Positions 8,222-16,495 of a stretch of 64,000 nt of DNA are shown here, one piece after another. Source of the DNA: a virus; the IMG/VR virus record IMGVR_UViG_3300037257_000055, positions 62,001-126,000 of that record. One strand, given 5' to 3'. A program made the translations under genes and the position numbers. Every line of letters starts with the position of its first letter. The first letter of the stretch is position 1. Below the pieces are notes generated by a model. The model did not search any database, had not been told where the DNA came from, and worked only from the letters and a program-made list of their open reading frames with translations.

Positions 8222-8704
8222 ATGATAAAAAATTTAAAATTAAATATAAATAAAACATATGAGTTGTATTTAGAATCCAAAGACTTAATTGAAAAAGGTC
8301 ATTGTTATAATAATTGTATAAACATATTGGCAAATCTATTATTAGAAGATTACCATAAGGGAGAATATAAAATTGGTTATTGTTATACTGGAGGGCAAGA
8401 CCACTATTTAGTTAGACATTGCGTTATTATTAATAAGAAGAATGAAGTAATTGATGTTACTGCGTTGTCAAAATACGAAGTTAAAGAACTTAGAAGATTA
8501 TCAAAATTATATAATATACAATATTATATTTTTGCAGAATTAGATAGCCAACAATTATATTTTGCCCTAGAAAAAGCTAATTATGTTCCAGCATTAAAGA
8601 ATATATTTAGTGAGAAAGAAAAAGAATTATATGAATATATAAGTAAATTAGGTTTAGAAATTAATAGTTGTGATTATAATATGTTTATTAAAGAGTTATT
8701 ATAG
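8222..8704 (+). CDS. Possible papain/transglutaminase-like protein, 160 aa
   Basis: The order GHCYNN (Cys near residue 28), a His in RHCVIINKK (near residue 66) and an Asp in VIDVT (near residue 78) matches the Cys-His-Asp triad spacing of transglutaminase- and papain-like folds, which have a His-containing beta strand followed by a strand ending in D-x-T. This is a motif-level inference and the C-terminal half is unassigned helical sequence. A cysteine hydrolase or transferase acting on a host protein would fit, but so would a non-enzymatic relative. Confidence 0.5.
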   Translation: MIKNLKLNINKTYELYLESKDLIEKGHCYNNCINILANLLLEDYHKGEYKIGYCYTGGQDHYLVRHCVIINKKNEVIDVTALSKYEVKELRRLSKLYNIQYYIFAELDSQQLYFALEKANYVPALKNIFSEKEKELYEYISKLGLEINSCDYNMFIKELL

Positions 8705-8716
8705 GAGGATTTAAAT

Positions 8717-8962
8717 ATGAAAAAATTATATACTGAAGTGCAATATAGGGAATATGAAAAATTAATGGAGAAAATGGTTAATACTGATGATATATCAATT
8801 GGCTTTGAAATTCATGAAGAAATAAATATATGGTTAATTGATAATCATATAAGTCAGCAAGCAGAAGATCAAATGAACACAAGAATGGAAGAAGAAGATA
8901 TAGATGAAATGAATGGAGTTAAAAAAGAAGGAAAATTAATAGAATTTCCAAAGAAAGAATAG
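8717..8962 (+). CDS. Hypothetical acidic helical protein, 81 aa
   Basis: Not recognised. It is rich in Glu and Met and probably all-helical. It follows the previous gene by 12 bases with an AGGAGGA site between. Confidence 0.65.
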   Translation: MKKLYTEVQYREYEKLMEKMVNTDDISIGFEIHEEINIWLIDNHISQQAEDQMNTRMEEEDIDEMNGVKKEGKLIEFPKKE

Positions 8963-8966
8963 ATGT

Positions 8967-8990
8967 AAAGGCTTTAAAAGAGCCATTTTA
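8967..8990 (+). terminator. Weak terminator-like hairpin
   Basis: GGCT and AGCC (8970-8984) flank a 7-base loop. Outer AAA/TTT pairing can extend the stem past one mismatch, and ATTTTAT follows. The stem is short, so termination is uncertain. Confidence 0.4.
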
Positions 8991-9047
8991 TGGTAATATT
9001 AGGTTTTAAGAACGGCTTAAATAGGGACTTTAGGAGGCATAAAAATT

Positions 9048-9338
9048 ATGAAATTTACTAAAAAAGAAACAGATGATTTTATAGAACAATTAATATTCAC
9101 TAATGAGTCAATGTGGACGGCATTATGTTCATGTGAAGAATTAACAAGAAAAGATATATTTAAAGAAATAGTCAATTCTGATAGTGAAGAAACTGAACAA
9201 TTAAAGAAAATGATAGCTGAAAAATTCTATAAGAAAGCCAGTGAGAAAAGTGATGTAAAATTTGCTAAACCAGAAATGAGTGGAGATTTACAAGATTTTC
9301 AATTTCTTGGTGATGAATTAGAAAAATATTTAAAATAA
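9048..9338 (+). CDS. Hypothetical protein, 96 aa
   Basis: Not recognised. It is acidic and helical, and TAGGAGG lies upstream. It starts a run of three closely spaced genes. Confidence 0.7.
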   Translation: MKFTKKETDDFIEQLIFTNESMWTALCSCEELTRKDIFKEIVNSDSEETEQLKKMIAEKFYKKASEKSDVKFAKPEMSGDLQDFQFLGDELEKYLK

Positions 9339-9352
9339 GAGAGGTTATAATA

Positions 9353-9556
9353 ATGAAATGTGAAGCTTGTAAATATGAATCATGGGATTTTGATAATAAG
9401 TTTGTAAAAATAAATCTAGTAGCTACAATTCAAAAGAAAAACAGAGATGATGATACATATGATGAAAAGGTTGAGATATTAGCGTGTCCAAAGTGTGGAA
9501 CTTTAAAAATTAGCACAGATTGTTTACTATATTTAAATGAAGATGAGGAGGAATAA
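9353..9556 (+). CDS. Small zinc-ribbon protein, 67 aa
   Basis: MKCEAC at the start and CPKCG about 40 residues later give a four-Cys zinc ribbon separated by a beta-rich stretch. Function is unknown. Confidence 0.7.
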   Translation: MKCEACKYESWDFDNKFVKINLVATIQKKNRDDDTYDEKVEILACPKCGTLKISTDCLLYLNEDEEE

Positions 9557-9558
9557 TT

Positions 9559-9918
9559 ATGAAAATAACAGCGACAAATTCAACAAGGTTTACAAAAATA
9601 GAAGAAATATTAGATAAATTAAAAGAAGATTTTACTAATAAATTTGAATCAGCAGAGTTTGTATTAGAAGGATGGGATGATATAAAATTAACATCATTAA
9701 ATTGTTTTGATGAAGAAATTGTATTACCAAAGGGATTTATAATAGGACAGATACAATATCATATTTATCCAGAATACAAAAAAGATAAAGATGATATGAT
9801 TACAGAAAAACAAAAATATAGAATTGAAATTGAAGGAACTTTAGAAGATCAGAAATATAAATTAATCTATAACAATTTATATACAATAGGTATAAAAATA
9901 CGAGTTGAGTTATATTAA
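9559..9918 (+). CDS. Hypothetical protein, 119 aa
   Basis: Not recognised. It starts two bases after the zinc-ribbon gene, which contributes its GGAGGA site. Secondary structure appears mixed, with long beta strands in the second half. Confidence 0.7.
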   Translation: MKITATNSTRFTKIEEILDKLKEDFTNKFESAEFVLEGWDDIKLTSLNCFDEEIVLPKGFIIGQIQYHIYPEYKKDKDDMITEKQKYRIEIEGTLEDQKYKLIYNNLYTIGIKIRVELY

Positions 9919-9952
9919 AATGAAGAATTTAGAGTAAGTGGAGGATTTCTTT

Positions 9953-10180
9953 ATGACAATTAAAACAGTAATATATGATTATAAAATTGAAGCAGAAAGT
10001 TATATAAATAAACCAATTATTAAAGATAATATACCAATAGGAACAATTAGCAAGGCTACAAAGTTTGATTTAGGAATTGAAATAGAAGGACAGATATGGG
10101 ATAAATATATATCTAGTTTTGTTGAATTTACTGACGATGAAGATAAAAGAGTTTGTAATAGTGTTAGCATAAGTCTATAA
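9953..10180 (+). CDS. Hypothetical beta-rich protein, 75 aa
   Basis: Not recognised. The ATG at 9953 follows GTGGAGGA (9938-9945) at normal spacing. The earlier in-frame GTG at 9938 lies inside that site and is rejected. Confidence 0.65.
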   Translation: MTIKTVIYDYKIEAESYINKPIIKDNIPIGTISKATKFDLGIEIEGQIWDKYISSFVEFTDDEDKRVCNSVSISL

Positions 10181-10199
10181 ACAAATTAACAGAAATTAA

Positions 10200-10228
10200 T
10201 TGACAATATAAAATAATAAGAGTAATAT
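10200..10228 (+). promoter_or_regulatory. Sigma-A-type promoter
   Basis: TTGACA, a 17-base spacer and TAATAT, preceded by an AACAAATTAACAGAA variant of the dispersed motif. Confidence 0.8.
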
Positions 10229-10267
10229 TATGGTTATAAATAAATTAATATAAGGAAGTGGATAATT

Positions 10268-10399
10268 ATAAACAAATCAAAAATGTCAGAGCAATTTAAA
10301 TTATTCCTACAATCACAAGAAATGGACATTAATATATATGAATACATAGGTAAAGATTGTTATGATTATAAAGTTAGAAATGTTCAAACTGGTGTGTAA
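10268..10399 (+). CDS. Small protein with apparent ATA start, 43 aa
   Basis: The frame is open from 10268. The AAGGAAGTGGA site (10254-10262) is ideally placed for an ATA codon at 10268 (or ATT at 10265), whereas the first ATG (10283) is over 20 bases away. The protein would be NKSKMSEQF followed by a short helical and beta stretch. The gene may use a non-standard start, or may have lost its start codon by a single G-to-A change. Confidence 0.4.
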   Translation: MNKSKMSEQFKLFLQSQEMDINIYEYIGKDCYDYKVRNVQTGV

Positions 10400-10432
10400 T
10401 AGGGTATATAAGATATTAAGGAGGTATGATTA

Positions 10433-10636
10433 ATGGAAATAATTGAATTTAAATTAAATGATGAACTTCAACAACAAGCCATAGATTTTGGAGAATACAT
10501 TGGAGATTATATTGTAGAAATCAACGAAGAAGAAAGTATTATAAAATATACATATGAAAACGAGGAATATGAAGTAGAATATGACACAAAAGAAGTTGAA
10601 AGGTATTTTAATGATGGGATATGGATAAGACTTTAA
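10433..10636 (+). CDS. Hypothetical acidic beta-rich protein, 67 aa
   Basis: Not recognised. It is very acidic, with alternating strands (YTYENEEYEVEYDTKEVE). An AAGGAGG site precedes it. Confidence 0.65.
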   Translation: MEIIEFKLNDELQQQAIDFGEYIGDYIVEINEEESIIKYTYENEEYEVEYDTKEVERYFNDGIWIRL

Positions 10637-10686
10637 ATTACTTCTTTTAAGGTGAAATAAATTAAACTGGAGGTTAGAAAATAGAT

Positions 10687-11169
10687 ATGGAAATATTAGA
10701 TTATTACAACGAAATTAAAAGTTATAAAAATAATGAATTAAAAAAGGTATTAGGAACGTACGGTTTTAATTACAAAGATAAAAAAATAGATTTGGTAAAG
10801 AAATGTATGGAACGAAAATATAATGAATTTTTTAGAAATAGAATAAAACTAAACAGTAATGAGATATTAAATAAAGCAAAAGAATATAAAACATTTGAAT
10901 CTTCAAGTGATGTTATAGGAACTTTGTGGATAGATGGTTGGATATTTTTAATTAATACTTCTATAGGTAAGTTTTGGTATTGCATAAGTAAAGACCGTGT
11001 TTATCCTACTGCAACTGGAACATCAAATCAAATAGATAGAGAAATTGATAGACTTGAAGAATATTTAAAAAATCATCAAGATTTTAAAACTGACTTAATT
11101 AATTATGGTGGATATATAAAGGAAAATTTTTTGTTTGATTGGAATGACTTTCAAAATTTAATACAGTAA
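10687..11169 (+). CDS. Hypothetical protein with SAP-like N terminus, 160 aa
   Basis: Residues 1-45 (YNEIKSYKNNELKKVLGTYG, then a second helix with LVKKCMERK) follow the helix-turn-helix pattern of SAP DNA-binding motifs. The remaining 110 residues have a Trp-rich beta core and are not recognised. A DNA-associated role is inferred only. Confidence 0.5.
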   Translation: MEILDYYNEIKSYKNNELKKVLGTYGFNYKDKKIDLVKKCMERKYNEFFRNRIKLNSNEILNKAKEYKTFESSSDVIGTLWIDGWIFLINTSIGKFWYCISKDRVYPTATGTSNQIDREIDRLEEYLKNHQDFKTDLINYGGYIKENFLFDWNDFQNLIQ

Positions 11170-11207
11170 AATATTACTTTTATTTGGAAAATTAAGGAGG
11201 GATAAAA

Positions 11208-11954
11208 TTGAAAAATATATATTATGCAAAAGACATTATAAATGGTTTAGTTCAGGAAATATCTTTAGGAACAAAAGTTATAATGAAGACTGAACCAAGG
11301 TTTAAACGCAAATTTATTAAAGGCAAACTAATAAAAAATGATGATAATTGTATAGGTATTGATTACCCAAAAGAACTGGGAGGAACTTTCTTATCAAGAG
11401 AAGCTATAGAATATATTAAAATATTAGAAAAAGGGAGTAATAATATGTCAAAGAAAGAACAATTATTAAATGAATTGGAGCAAATTAAAAAAGAATTTAA
11501 AGAAAAGATAGAAAATGTACAAAAACAAATTGAGAAAGAAGATAATAAAAAAGAATGGTGGACTCCTAAAGAAAATGAAATATATTGGTATATACATTTA
11601 GATGGAAAAGTGTATTATCAAGGTTATGAGGATGACGAATTTAACAAACAACGTATTGAAAATTTAAATTATTATAAAACCAAAGACAAAGCTAAAAGAA
11701 TTGCTTTCGAACAGTTGCTACATAGGAATTTAGAGAAGTTTGCTTTTGAAAATAATGAAAGAGAAATTGATTGGAACAATAACTCTTTAAAATACAGCAT
11801 AGCTTATAATTATGACAGTAAAGAATTAATTATTGATGAAACTAGGGATTATAAATATATAAGTGAAACTTATTTTATATCTGAAGAAGTAGCAGAAAAA
11901 GCAATGCGAGAATTTAAAGACGATTTAATCAGATATTTTACAAGTGATAAATAG
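11208..11954 (+). CDS. Hypothetical protein, TTG start, with internal start at 11445, 248 aa
   Basis: The frame begins with TTG after TAAGGAGGG. Residues 1-79 form a small beta-rich domain. Codon 80 is an ATG (11445) preceded by AAAGGGAGT, an internal ribosome-binding site that could give a 169-residue product on its own. That product has a coiled-coil start (about 30 residues) and then EWWTPKENEIYWYI, typical of uncharacterised phage proteins. The full frame may be a fusion of two once separate genes. No function can be assigned. Confidence 0.65.
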   Translation: MKNIYYAKDIINGLVQEISLGTKVIMKTEPRFKRKFIKGKLIKNDDNCIGIDYPKELGGTFLSREAIEYIKILEKGSNNMSKKEQLLNELEQIKKEFKEKIENVQKQIEKEDNKKEWWTPKENEIYWYIHLDGKVYYQGYEDDEFNKQRIENLNYYKTKDKAKRIAFEQLLHRNLEKFAFENNEREIDWNNNSLKYSIAYNYDSKELIIDETRDYKYISETYFISEEVAEKAMREFKDDLIRYFTSDK

Positions 11955-11964
11955 GAGGTATGTA

Positions 11965-12180
11965 ATGAGTACTTATATAACAGCAGTGAAATGTACTTAT
12001 AAATATTCAGATGATAATTTAACGGTTGGGAAAATATATAATAATATTCAAAGTATGGATTTGTTTTTATATTATCTAACTGACGATACAGGAGAATCTT
12101 ATAAAGCATATAGAAGAAGTCATTTTGAAATAATTGAACGCAATGAAGAAATGATAAAAAAGTATTTATCTAGAAATTAA
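11965..12180 (+). CDS. Hypothetical small beta protein, 71 aa
   Basis: Not recognised. The pattern (TVGKIYNN, then DDTGESYKAYRRSHFEII) resembles the small SH3-like proteins common in phages. The ATG at 11965 fits TAGGAGG; the overlapping GTG at 11944 does not. Confidence 0.65.
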   Translation: MSTYITAVKCTYKYSDDNLTVGKIYNNIQSMDLFLYYLTDDTGESYKAYRRSHFEIIERNEEMIKKYLSRN

Positions 12181-12239
12181 GTCTATATAAATATTTAGAT
12201 TTAACATAAAATAACAATAAAATTGGGAGGAAAATAAAA

Positions 12240-12491
12240 ATGAAAGAACTAGTAATATTAGAAAATTTTAATCAGTTAAATAATAAACAAATAAAGTATC
12301 TTGAATATGAGAATTATCATATTTTTATTACTAATGATAAAGAAATATTAATGTTTTTCACAAATTTCTATCCAGATTGTGGAGTTATAGAATTTGAAGA
12401 TAAGATGTATATAAATTCACAAATACATTCAAATAAAGAATTTAGAGACTTACTAATAAATAATGAAGTTATAGATAACAATTATATGTGA
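12240..12491 (+). CDS. Hypothetical protein, 83 aa
   Basis: Not recognised. It is a soluble mixed alpha/beta sequence with a GGGAGGA site upstream. Confidence 0.65.
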   Translation: MKELVILENFNQLNNKQIKYLEYENYHIFITNDKEILMFFTNFYPDCGVIEFEDKMYINSQIHSNKEFRDLLINNEVIDNNYM

Positions 12492-12548
12492 ATGAGTCAT
12501 AGTATTATTAATAAAAATTTAATTTTAAAAGAATGGAGGAATGAATAA

Positions 12549-12965
12549 ATGAAACATTTTGAAATTGGACATGATGTTATGTTAACAAAAGAATATAAAT
12601 CAATTGTATTAACACAAGATGAGCAATGTTATAAATATAGTGGATTTGAATTGGGAGAATTATTTAAAATAATGACGTCAGAAAAACATGGGTTTATTTT
12701 AGAAAATTCTAGTGGCAGATTCTTTTTTAGTGATGATTTTATGCAAGAATATTTTGATATTAAAACAGATGTTGGAAATAATTTAAAAACTATATTGATT
12801 AATAATAACAACAAAGCCTTTGCCATCGCAAATAATGCTATATATTTCAATGATAGAAGTGATTATTTAAAAGCATTATATGATGTATGTAATGCACTAA
12901 ATCCTAAGTTGAATGAAAGTTTAATAGGTAGTAAATATATAGAGGATGTGAACTATTTACAATAA
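12549..12965 (+). CDS. Hypothetical protein, 138 aa
   Basis: Not recognised. The first half is beta-rich (ELGELFKIMTSEKHGFILEN) and the second half helical. It is closely followed by the next gene. Confidence 0.7.
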   Translation: MKHFEIGHDVMLTKEYKSIVLTQDEQCYKYSGFELGELFKIMTSEKHGFILENSSGRFFFSDDFMQEYFDIKTDVGNNLKTILINNNNKAFAIANNAIYFNDRSDYLKALYDVCNALNPKLNESLIGSKYIEDVNYLQ

Positions 12966-12990
12966 TTTTATAGGAGTGGAGGATTATAAA

Positions 12991-13194
12991 ATGCATAAAT
13001 ATGAAAATTACAATATAACTTATGATAATAAAAGATATAAAGTTAGATATATAAATCCTTTAAATACTGTGTTTTTAAGTCCTATAGTATATGAAAATGA
13101 TTCTATTACAGTATCAGGAGGACTTGAATGTTATATATCTTTACAAGAACTAGAAAATACAATTAATGAGATGGAAATGGTTTATTATATATAA
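12991..13194 (+). CDS. Hypothetical protein, 67 aa
   Basis: Not recognised. The ATG at 12991 follows GGAGTGGAGG (12973-12982). It has a short beta-rich body and a helical C terminus. Confidence 0.65.
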   Translation: MHKYENYNITYDNKRYKVRYINPLNTVFLSPIVYENDSITVSGGLECYISLQELENTINEMEMVYYI

Positions 13195-13218
13195 TAACAA
13201 ATTAACACAAATAAACTA

Positions 13219-13247
13219 TTGACAATAATTAGTACAAGTAGTAAGAT
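13219..13247 (+). promoter_or_regulatory. Sigma-A-type promoter
   Basis: TTGACA, a 17-base spacer and TAAGAT, preceded by an AACAAATTAACACAA motif variant. A 7-bp inverted repeat (ATCTTAA at 13249, TTAAGAT at 13265) overlaps the predicted start of the RNA. Confidence 0.8.
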
Positions 13248-13296
13248 AATCTTAAGTTAATAAATTAAGATAAAAATGAAAGGAAATGATAATAAT

Positions 13297-13560
13297 ATGA
13301 AAGCAGAATATCTAATTAAAAAAGTTGAAGAATTTTGCAAGGAGAATAATTTAGACATTTCAAAAGTATATGAGAAGATGGCTGTTGTGTATCAAGAAGA
13401 ATGGGGCGTAAATATTGATTTAGAGATGCATCAGAATGGTTTTACAGACATGGCACTGTATTTAGAGAAATTAGGAACTATCGAGAGATACATACATATT
13501 TTAAATGGTTTTAGTAATTGCATCAATAATAAATGGGATTTAGCATTAGATAAAATATAA
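13297..13560 (+). CDS. Hypothetical helical protein, 87 aa
   Basis: Not recognised. It is all-helical with a KVEEFCKENNLD start. The ATG at 13297 is preferred over 13276 because the AAAGGA site lies after the latter. Confidence 0.7.
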   Translation: MKAEYLIKKVEEFCKENNLDISKVYEKMAVVYQEEWGVNIDLEMHQNGFTDMALYLEKLGTIERYIHILNGFSNCINNKWDLALDKI

Positions 13561-13590
13561 ATAAATTAATATAATAAAGGAGAGTTAGAA

Positions 13591-14088
13591 ATGAATTATC
13601 AAGAAAAATTATTAGAATTAGCTAAAAAGGAAGGAATACAAGGATTAAAAGGCGAAAAGTTTGAAGACATATATAATAAAGTTTTTTTCAAACTACTATC
13701 TGAAAATAAACAATTGAATCAAGCAATAGAATTTAAAGATAAATATTTCTATGAATTAAATGATAAATATATAGAAATGAAAAAAGGATACAAAAATTTA
13801 TTAGAAGAAAATGAAAACTATAAGTCTGCTAATAAATCATTGGGGAATTTTAGAGTATCACTTGAAGAAAAAGTAGATAAACAAAAATCATACATATCAG
13901 AATTAGAATATCAATCAATGGAACAAGCTAAGACGGAAGAGAGTTTAAGAGAAATAATAGATAATTATAGAAAAGGAATTAAGGATTCAAATATACAATT
14001 AGCAGAGTTTAAAGGAATAGAAGAAAAGTTAAAAGGTGAAATAGCAAATTTAAAACAAATCTTAAAAGCAGTAACGTATTTATTGTAG
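13591..14088 (+). CDS. Coiled-coil protein, 165 aa
   Basis: From about residue 35 to the end it is a continuous charged heptad-like helix (KEKVD and EKLKGEIANLK repeats), so it is very probably an elongated coiled coil. The N-terminal 30 residues are a separate short helical piece. Role is unknown; it could be structural or a scaffold. Confidence 0.7.
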   Translation: MNYQEKLLELAKKEGIQGLKGEKFEDIYNKVFFKLLSENKQLNQAIEFKDKYFYELNDKYIEMKKGYKNLLEENENYKSANKSLGNFRVSLEEKVDKQKSYISELEYQSMEQAKTEESLREIIDNYRKGIKDSNIQLAEFKGIEEKLKGEIANLKQILKAVTYLL

Positions 14089-14141
14089 AATATTGGGAAT
14101 AAAATGGAAATTTTACACAATGTTAAGGAGTGAAAAATAGA

Positions 14142-14525
14142 ATGAATGAGAAGTTAAATATAATTGAAGCTAGAAAAATGCCATCATATACAGAATTTAA
14201 GGTGTTATATGATTGTGGACATTATGATAAAAGGACAATAAAGAAGTTACCTAATGGTTTTTTTGAATGGAGTGATAAAAGTCAAGAATGGCTATGTGAA
14301 AGTATTTTAATGGCGAAGTTTATTCCAATTCAAAAGACAGTGAATACAACAGAAGCTTTTAAGTCATTGGATGAGAATAAAGAAATAGAAAGTGTTTGTA
14401 CACATAATAGGTATAAGAAAGAAAATAGGAAGTTATTATTGGTAGTTGAAGGATTCGGATTTGAAGAATGTGAGTCAATATCTTCAGAAGAAATATTAGA
14501 TGATTGGATAATTATAGAACAATAA
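14142..14525 (+). CDS. Hypothetical protein, 127 aa
   Basis: Not recognised. A CGHY segment near residue 26 and a later C-x4-H could be metal ligands, but no full motif is evident. The ATG at 14142 is spaced from AAGGAG (14125-14130). Confidence 0.65.
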   Translation: MNEKLNIIEARKMPSYTEFKVLYDCGHYDKRTIKKLPNGFFEWSDKSQEWLCESILMAKFIPIQKTVNTTEAFKSLDENKEIESVCTHNRYKKENRKLLLVVEGFGFEECESISSEEILDDWIIIEQ

Positions 14526-14555
14526 GCACATAAGATCTTGATTTTAAGGTAAGTT

Positions 14556-14571
14556 AAATAAATTAATAGAA
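14556..14571 (+). repeat. Dispersed intergenic motif AAATAAATTAATAGAA
   Basis: An exact copy preceded by TTGATTTTAAGGTAAGTT, the same upstream half seen at other copies. A ribosome-binding site follows within 10 bases. Confidence 0.7.
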
Positions 14572-14592
14572 GAATAAAGGAGAATCGAAATT

Positions 14593-14799
14593 ATGAAGGT
14601 ATATTTAATTAAAAGAGGTAAAATTACTCATGTAGGGTTTAAAGCAAAGGTTATGGGTGATATAGATGTATATAGTGTGTGTAATCAAAGAATGGATTGT
14701 AGTGATGTAATATATATAGGAGAAGATACTGAGGTAACTTGTAAAAGATGTTTAAAGAAAATGGCTAAAGCTGATGAACATGGAAGAGCAATACTTTAA
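14593..14799 (+). CDS. Small zinc-binding protein, 68 aa
   Basis: A Cys near residue 30, a Cys near residue 36 and CKRC near the C terminus give a probable zinc site in a small beta-rich protein. Phage proteins of this layout are common and uncharacterised. Confidence 0.65.
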   Translation: MKVYLIKRGKITHVGFKAKVMGDIDVYSVCNQRMDCSDVIYIGEDTEVTCKRCLKKMAKADEHGRAIL

Positions 14800-14804
14800 T
14801 AAAA

Positions 14805-14832
14805 AGAGTACCTTAAATTAATAAGATACTCT
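14805..14832 (+). terminator. Hairpin after the 14593 gene
   Basis: AGAGTA (14805-14810) and TACTCT (14827-14832) pair across an AT-rich loop directly after the stop codon. There is no long T tract. Confidence 0.45.
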
Positions 14833-14837
14833 AGTTT

Positions 14838-14876
14838 GTAAAAGTAAATGAGGGTCATTACTTCTCATTCCTTTTA
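14838..14876 (+). other. Strong 13-bp hairpin in a 230-base non-coding gap
   Basis: GTAAAAG and CTTTTAC close the stem, a small internal loop follows, then AATGAG and CTCATT pair inside it around an 11-base loop. Six bases separate it from the previous hairpin. The rest of the gap (14800-15031) shows no gene on either strand. It could be a tandem terminator or a structured small RNA. Confidence 0.5.
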
Positions 14877-15031
14877 CATCAATCAGTAACATTTATTAAA
14901 TGCAACTTCATGACTAAGAAGATATTTATATTATAACCCATTTAAAATATAAATATACAAGTAAATTTTGGTTGTATTTGAAGATTATATTAAGTTCAAA
15001 TGAAAGGAATATTTTAAAGGGAGTTGAGAAT

Positions 15032-15211
15032 ATGAGATTAATAAATAAGTTGGATGAAGAAATAAATGAATTTAAAGAAATTCTTGATTTAGCAGAAGAT
15101 AATATTGATATAAGAGATGTAAAATATTTATTAAGTGGATTAGAAATTACAGTTAACAATATTAGAGAACAATTAAATAAAGTAGATAATAGTCTTAGTG
15201 AGATAATATAA
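15032..15211 (+). CDS. Hypothetical coiled-coil protein, 59 aa
   Basis: All-helical and heptad-like. The ATG at 15032 follows AAAGGGAGT; upstream codons in the same frame lack a site. The minus-strand frame over this region is a shadow. Confidence 0.6.
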   Translation: MRLINKLDEEINEFKEILDLAEDNIDIRDVKYLLSGLEITVNNIREQLNKVDNSLSEII

Positions 15212-15240
15212 ATTTGAGTGATTAAAGGATGTGAATAAGA

Positions 15241-15477
15241 ATGCATTTATTTCATTGTTGGCATAAAGTAGAAGGTGGTGAAAGAAAAATACCTTCTAAA
15301 TCAAAATGTAAATTACAAAAATCACAATTTATACATAATGGACATATTGATTATACAATTCAATATAAATGTTGTATTTGTGGAAAAGTAAAAGAAAGTT
15401 CTTTATATAAAGATTATGACATATCAAGAGCTGAAGAATATAAAACAAAGGAGGAATATAATTATGAAAAGATATAG
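15241..15477 (+). CDS. Small zinc-binding protein, 78 aa
   Basis: HCWHK near the N terminus and KCCICGK near residue 45 supply Cys and His ligands for a zinc site. The C terminus is tyrosine-rich and overlaps the start of the next gene by 14 bases. Confidence 0.65.
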   Translation: MHLFHCWHKVEGGERKIPSKSKCKLQKSQFIHNGHIDYTIQYKCCICGKVKESSLYKDYDISRAEEYKTKEEYNYEKI

Positions 15478-15658
15478 AATAGAAATCAGTCAAAACGGAT
15501 GGGAGTATACAGGATATGCATGGATTACCTGTGATACTATAAAGAAAATATCAGATAAAAGTGTATTAATAGATGGGATATATACGTTAAAATTCGATGA
15601 AGAGATTGGGAATATTATAGAATCAAATAATAATGATGATGAATATAACTTTGAATGA
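15464..15658 (+). CDS. Hypothetical protein, 64 aa
   Basis: Not recognised. It is beta-rich with an acidic Asn/Asp-rich tail. The ATG at 15464 follows AAAGGAGGA, which lies in the end of the previous gene. Confidence 0.65.
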   Translation: MKRYRIEISQNGWEYTGYAWITCDTIKKISDKSVLIDGIYTLKFDEEIGNIIESNNNDDEYNFE

Positions 15659-15684
15659 ACAGTACACAAATAGGAGGTATAGCA

Positions 15685-15918
15685 ATGAAGATTAAATATA
15701 GATTAGATTATGTAATAGATGCAGTATTAGAACTAGAGGAAGATGATTTAACAGAAGAAGCATTAACTGCAATTAAAAATGGAGAGCCTTTTGTTACTGA
15801 TGTAGATAGAAAAGATTTGATTGAAGGTCTAGCATTTAAGATGGGGATTAAACCTAGTGAAATTAAAATAAAAAATGAAGATATTAGAGTTATAGAAGAA
15901 GTTGAGGAGGAAAATTAA
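15685..15918 (+). CDS. Hypothetical acidic protein, 77 aa
   Basis: Not recognised. It is strongly acidic at both ends with a central KDLIEGLAFKMGI helix. The ATG at 15685 follows TAGGAGG; the earlier ATG at 15655 overlaps the previous stop but has no site. Confidence 0.65.
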   Translation: MKIKYRLDYVIDAVLELEEDDLTEEALTAIKNGEPFVTDVDRKDLIEGLAFKMGIKPSEIKIKNEDIRVIEEVEEEN

Positions 15919-15919
15919 G

Positions 15920-16156
15920 ATGAATAAAGAGTATATGGTATTATATTGTAACGATGATGGAGAAACAAAAATCACATATTATAATAAACAGGAATTGGAA
16001 TCATGGTTAAATAGTGATTGGACTGAAGGTGCTACATATTTAGATAACACAACTACAGAAATGCCTTGGAGTGTTGATGGTTCATATTATATGATTATTA
16101 AAGGACAAGTAGTAGTTCCACAACCTAAACAAATTATAACTAAGTATGAAATATAA
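15920..16156 (+). CDS. Hypothetical protein, 78 aa
   Basis: Not recognised. It is beta-rich with several aromatics (WLNSDW, MPWSVDGSYYMII). It uses a GAGGAGG site in the end of the preceding gene. Confidence 0.65.
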   Translation: MNKEYMVLYCNDDGETKITYYNKQELESWLNSDWTEGATYLDNTTTEMPWSVDGSYYMIIKGQVVVPQPKQIITKYEI

Positions 16157-16169
16157 GGAGTAACAGATT

Positions 16170-16391
16170 ATGTATAATGATTTAGTAAAAGAAAGTTACT
16201 ATAATGGAATAAAACAAGGAATTACAACTACAATATTAGGGTTATTTATGATGAGTAAGATAACAGAAGAAGTTGCTGACCAATATATTAACAGTTATAA
16301 AAATGAAATTGGATTTGAAGATATAATTACCATTTATGAAGAAAATAAAATTAAAACTAAAGAAAAACTTAATCAAATGGGAAAGTTATAA
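16170..16391 (+). CDS. Hypothetical helical protein, 73 aa
   Basis: Not recognised. It is helical, with a mildly hydrophobic stretch at about residues 12-26 (GITTTILGLFMM) that is too short for a confident membrane span. Confidence 0.6.
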   Translation: MYNDLVKESYYNGIKQGITTTILGLFMMSKITEEVADQYINSYKNEIGFEDIITIYEENKIKTKEKLNQMGKL

Positions 16392-16495
16392 TTTAAAATG
16401 GCTCTATTACTAGCTTTACAGACTTGTACAAGCAGTTAAACTATTAGTTTTAAGTGCTTTTAATAAATTATATAAAATGGAAAGGAATGATACAT

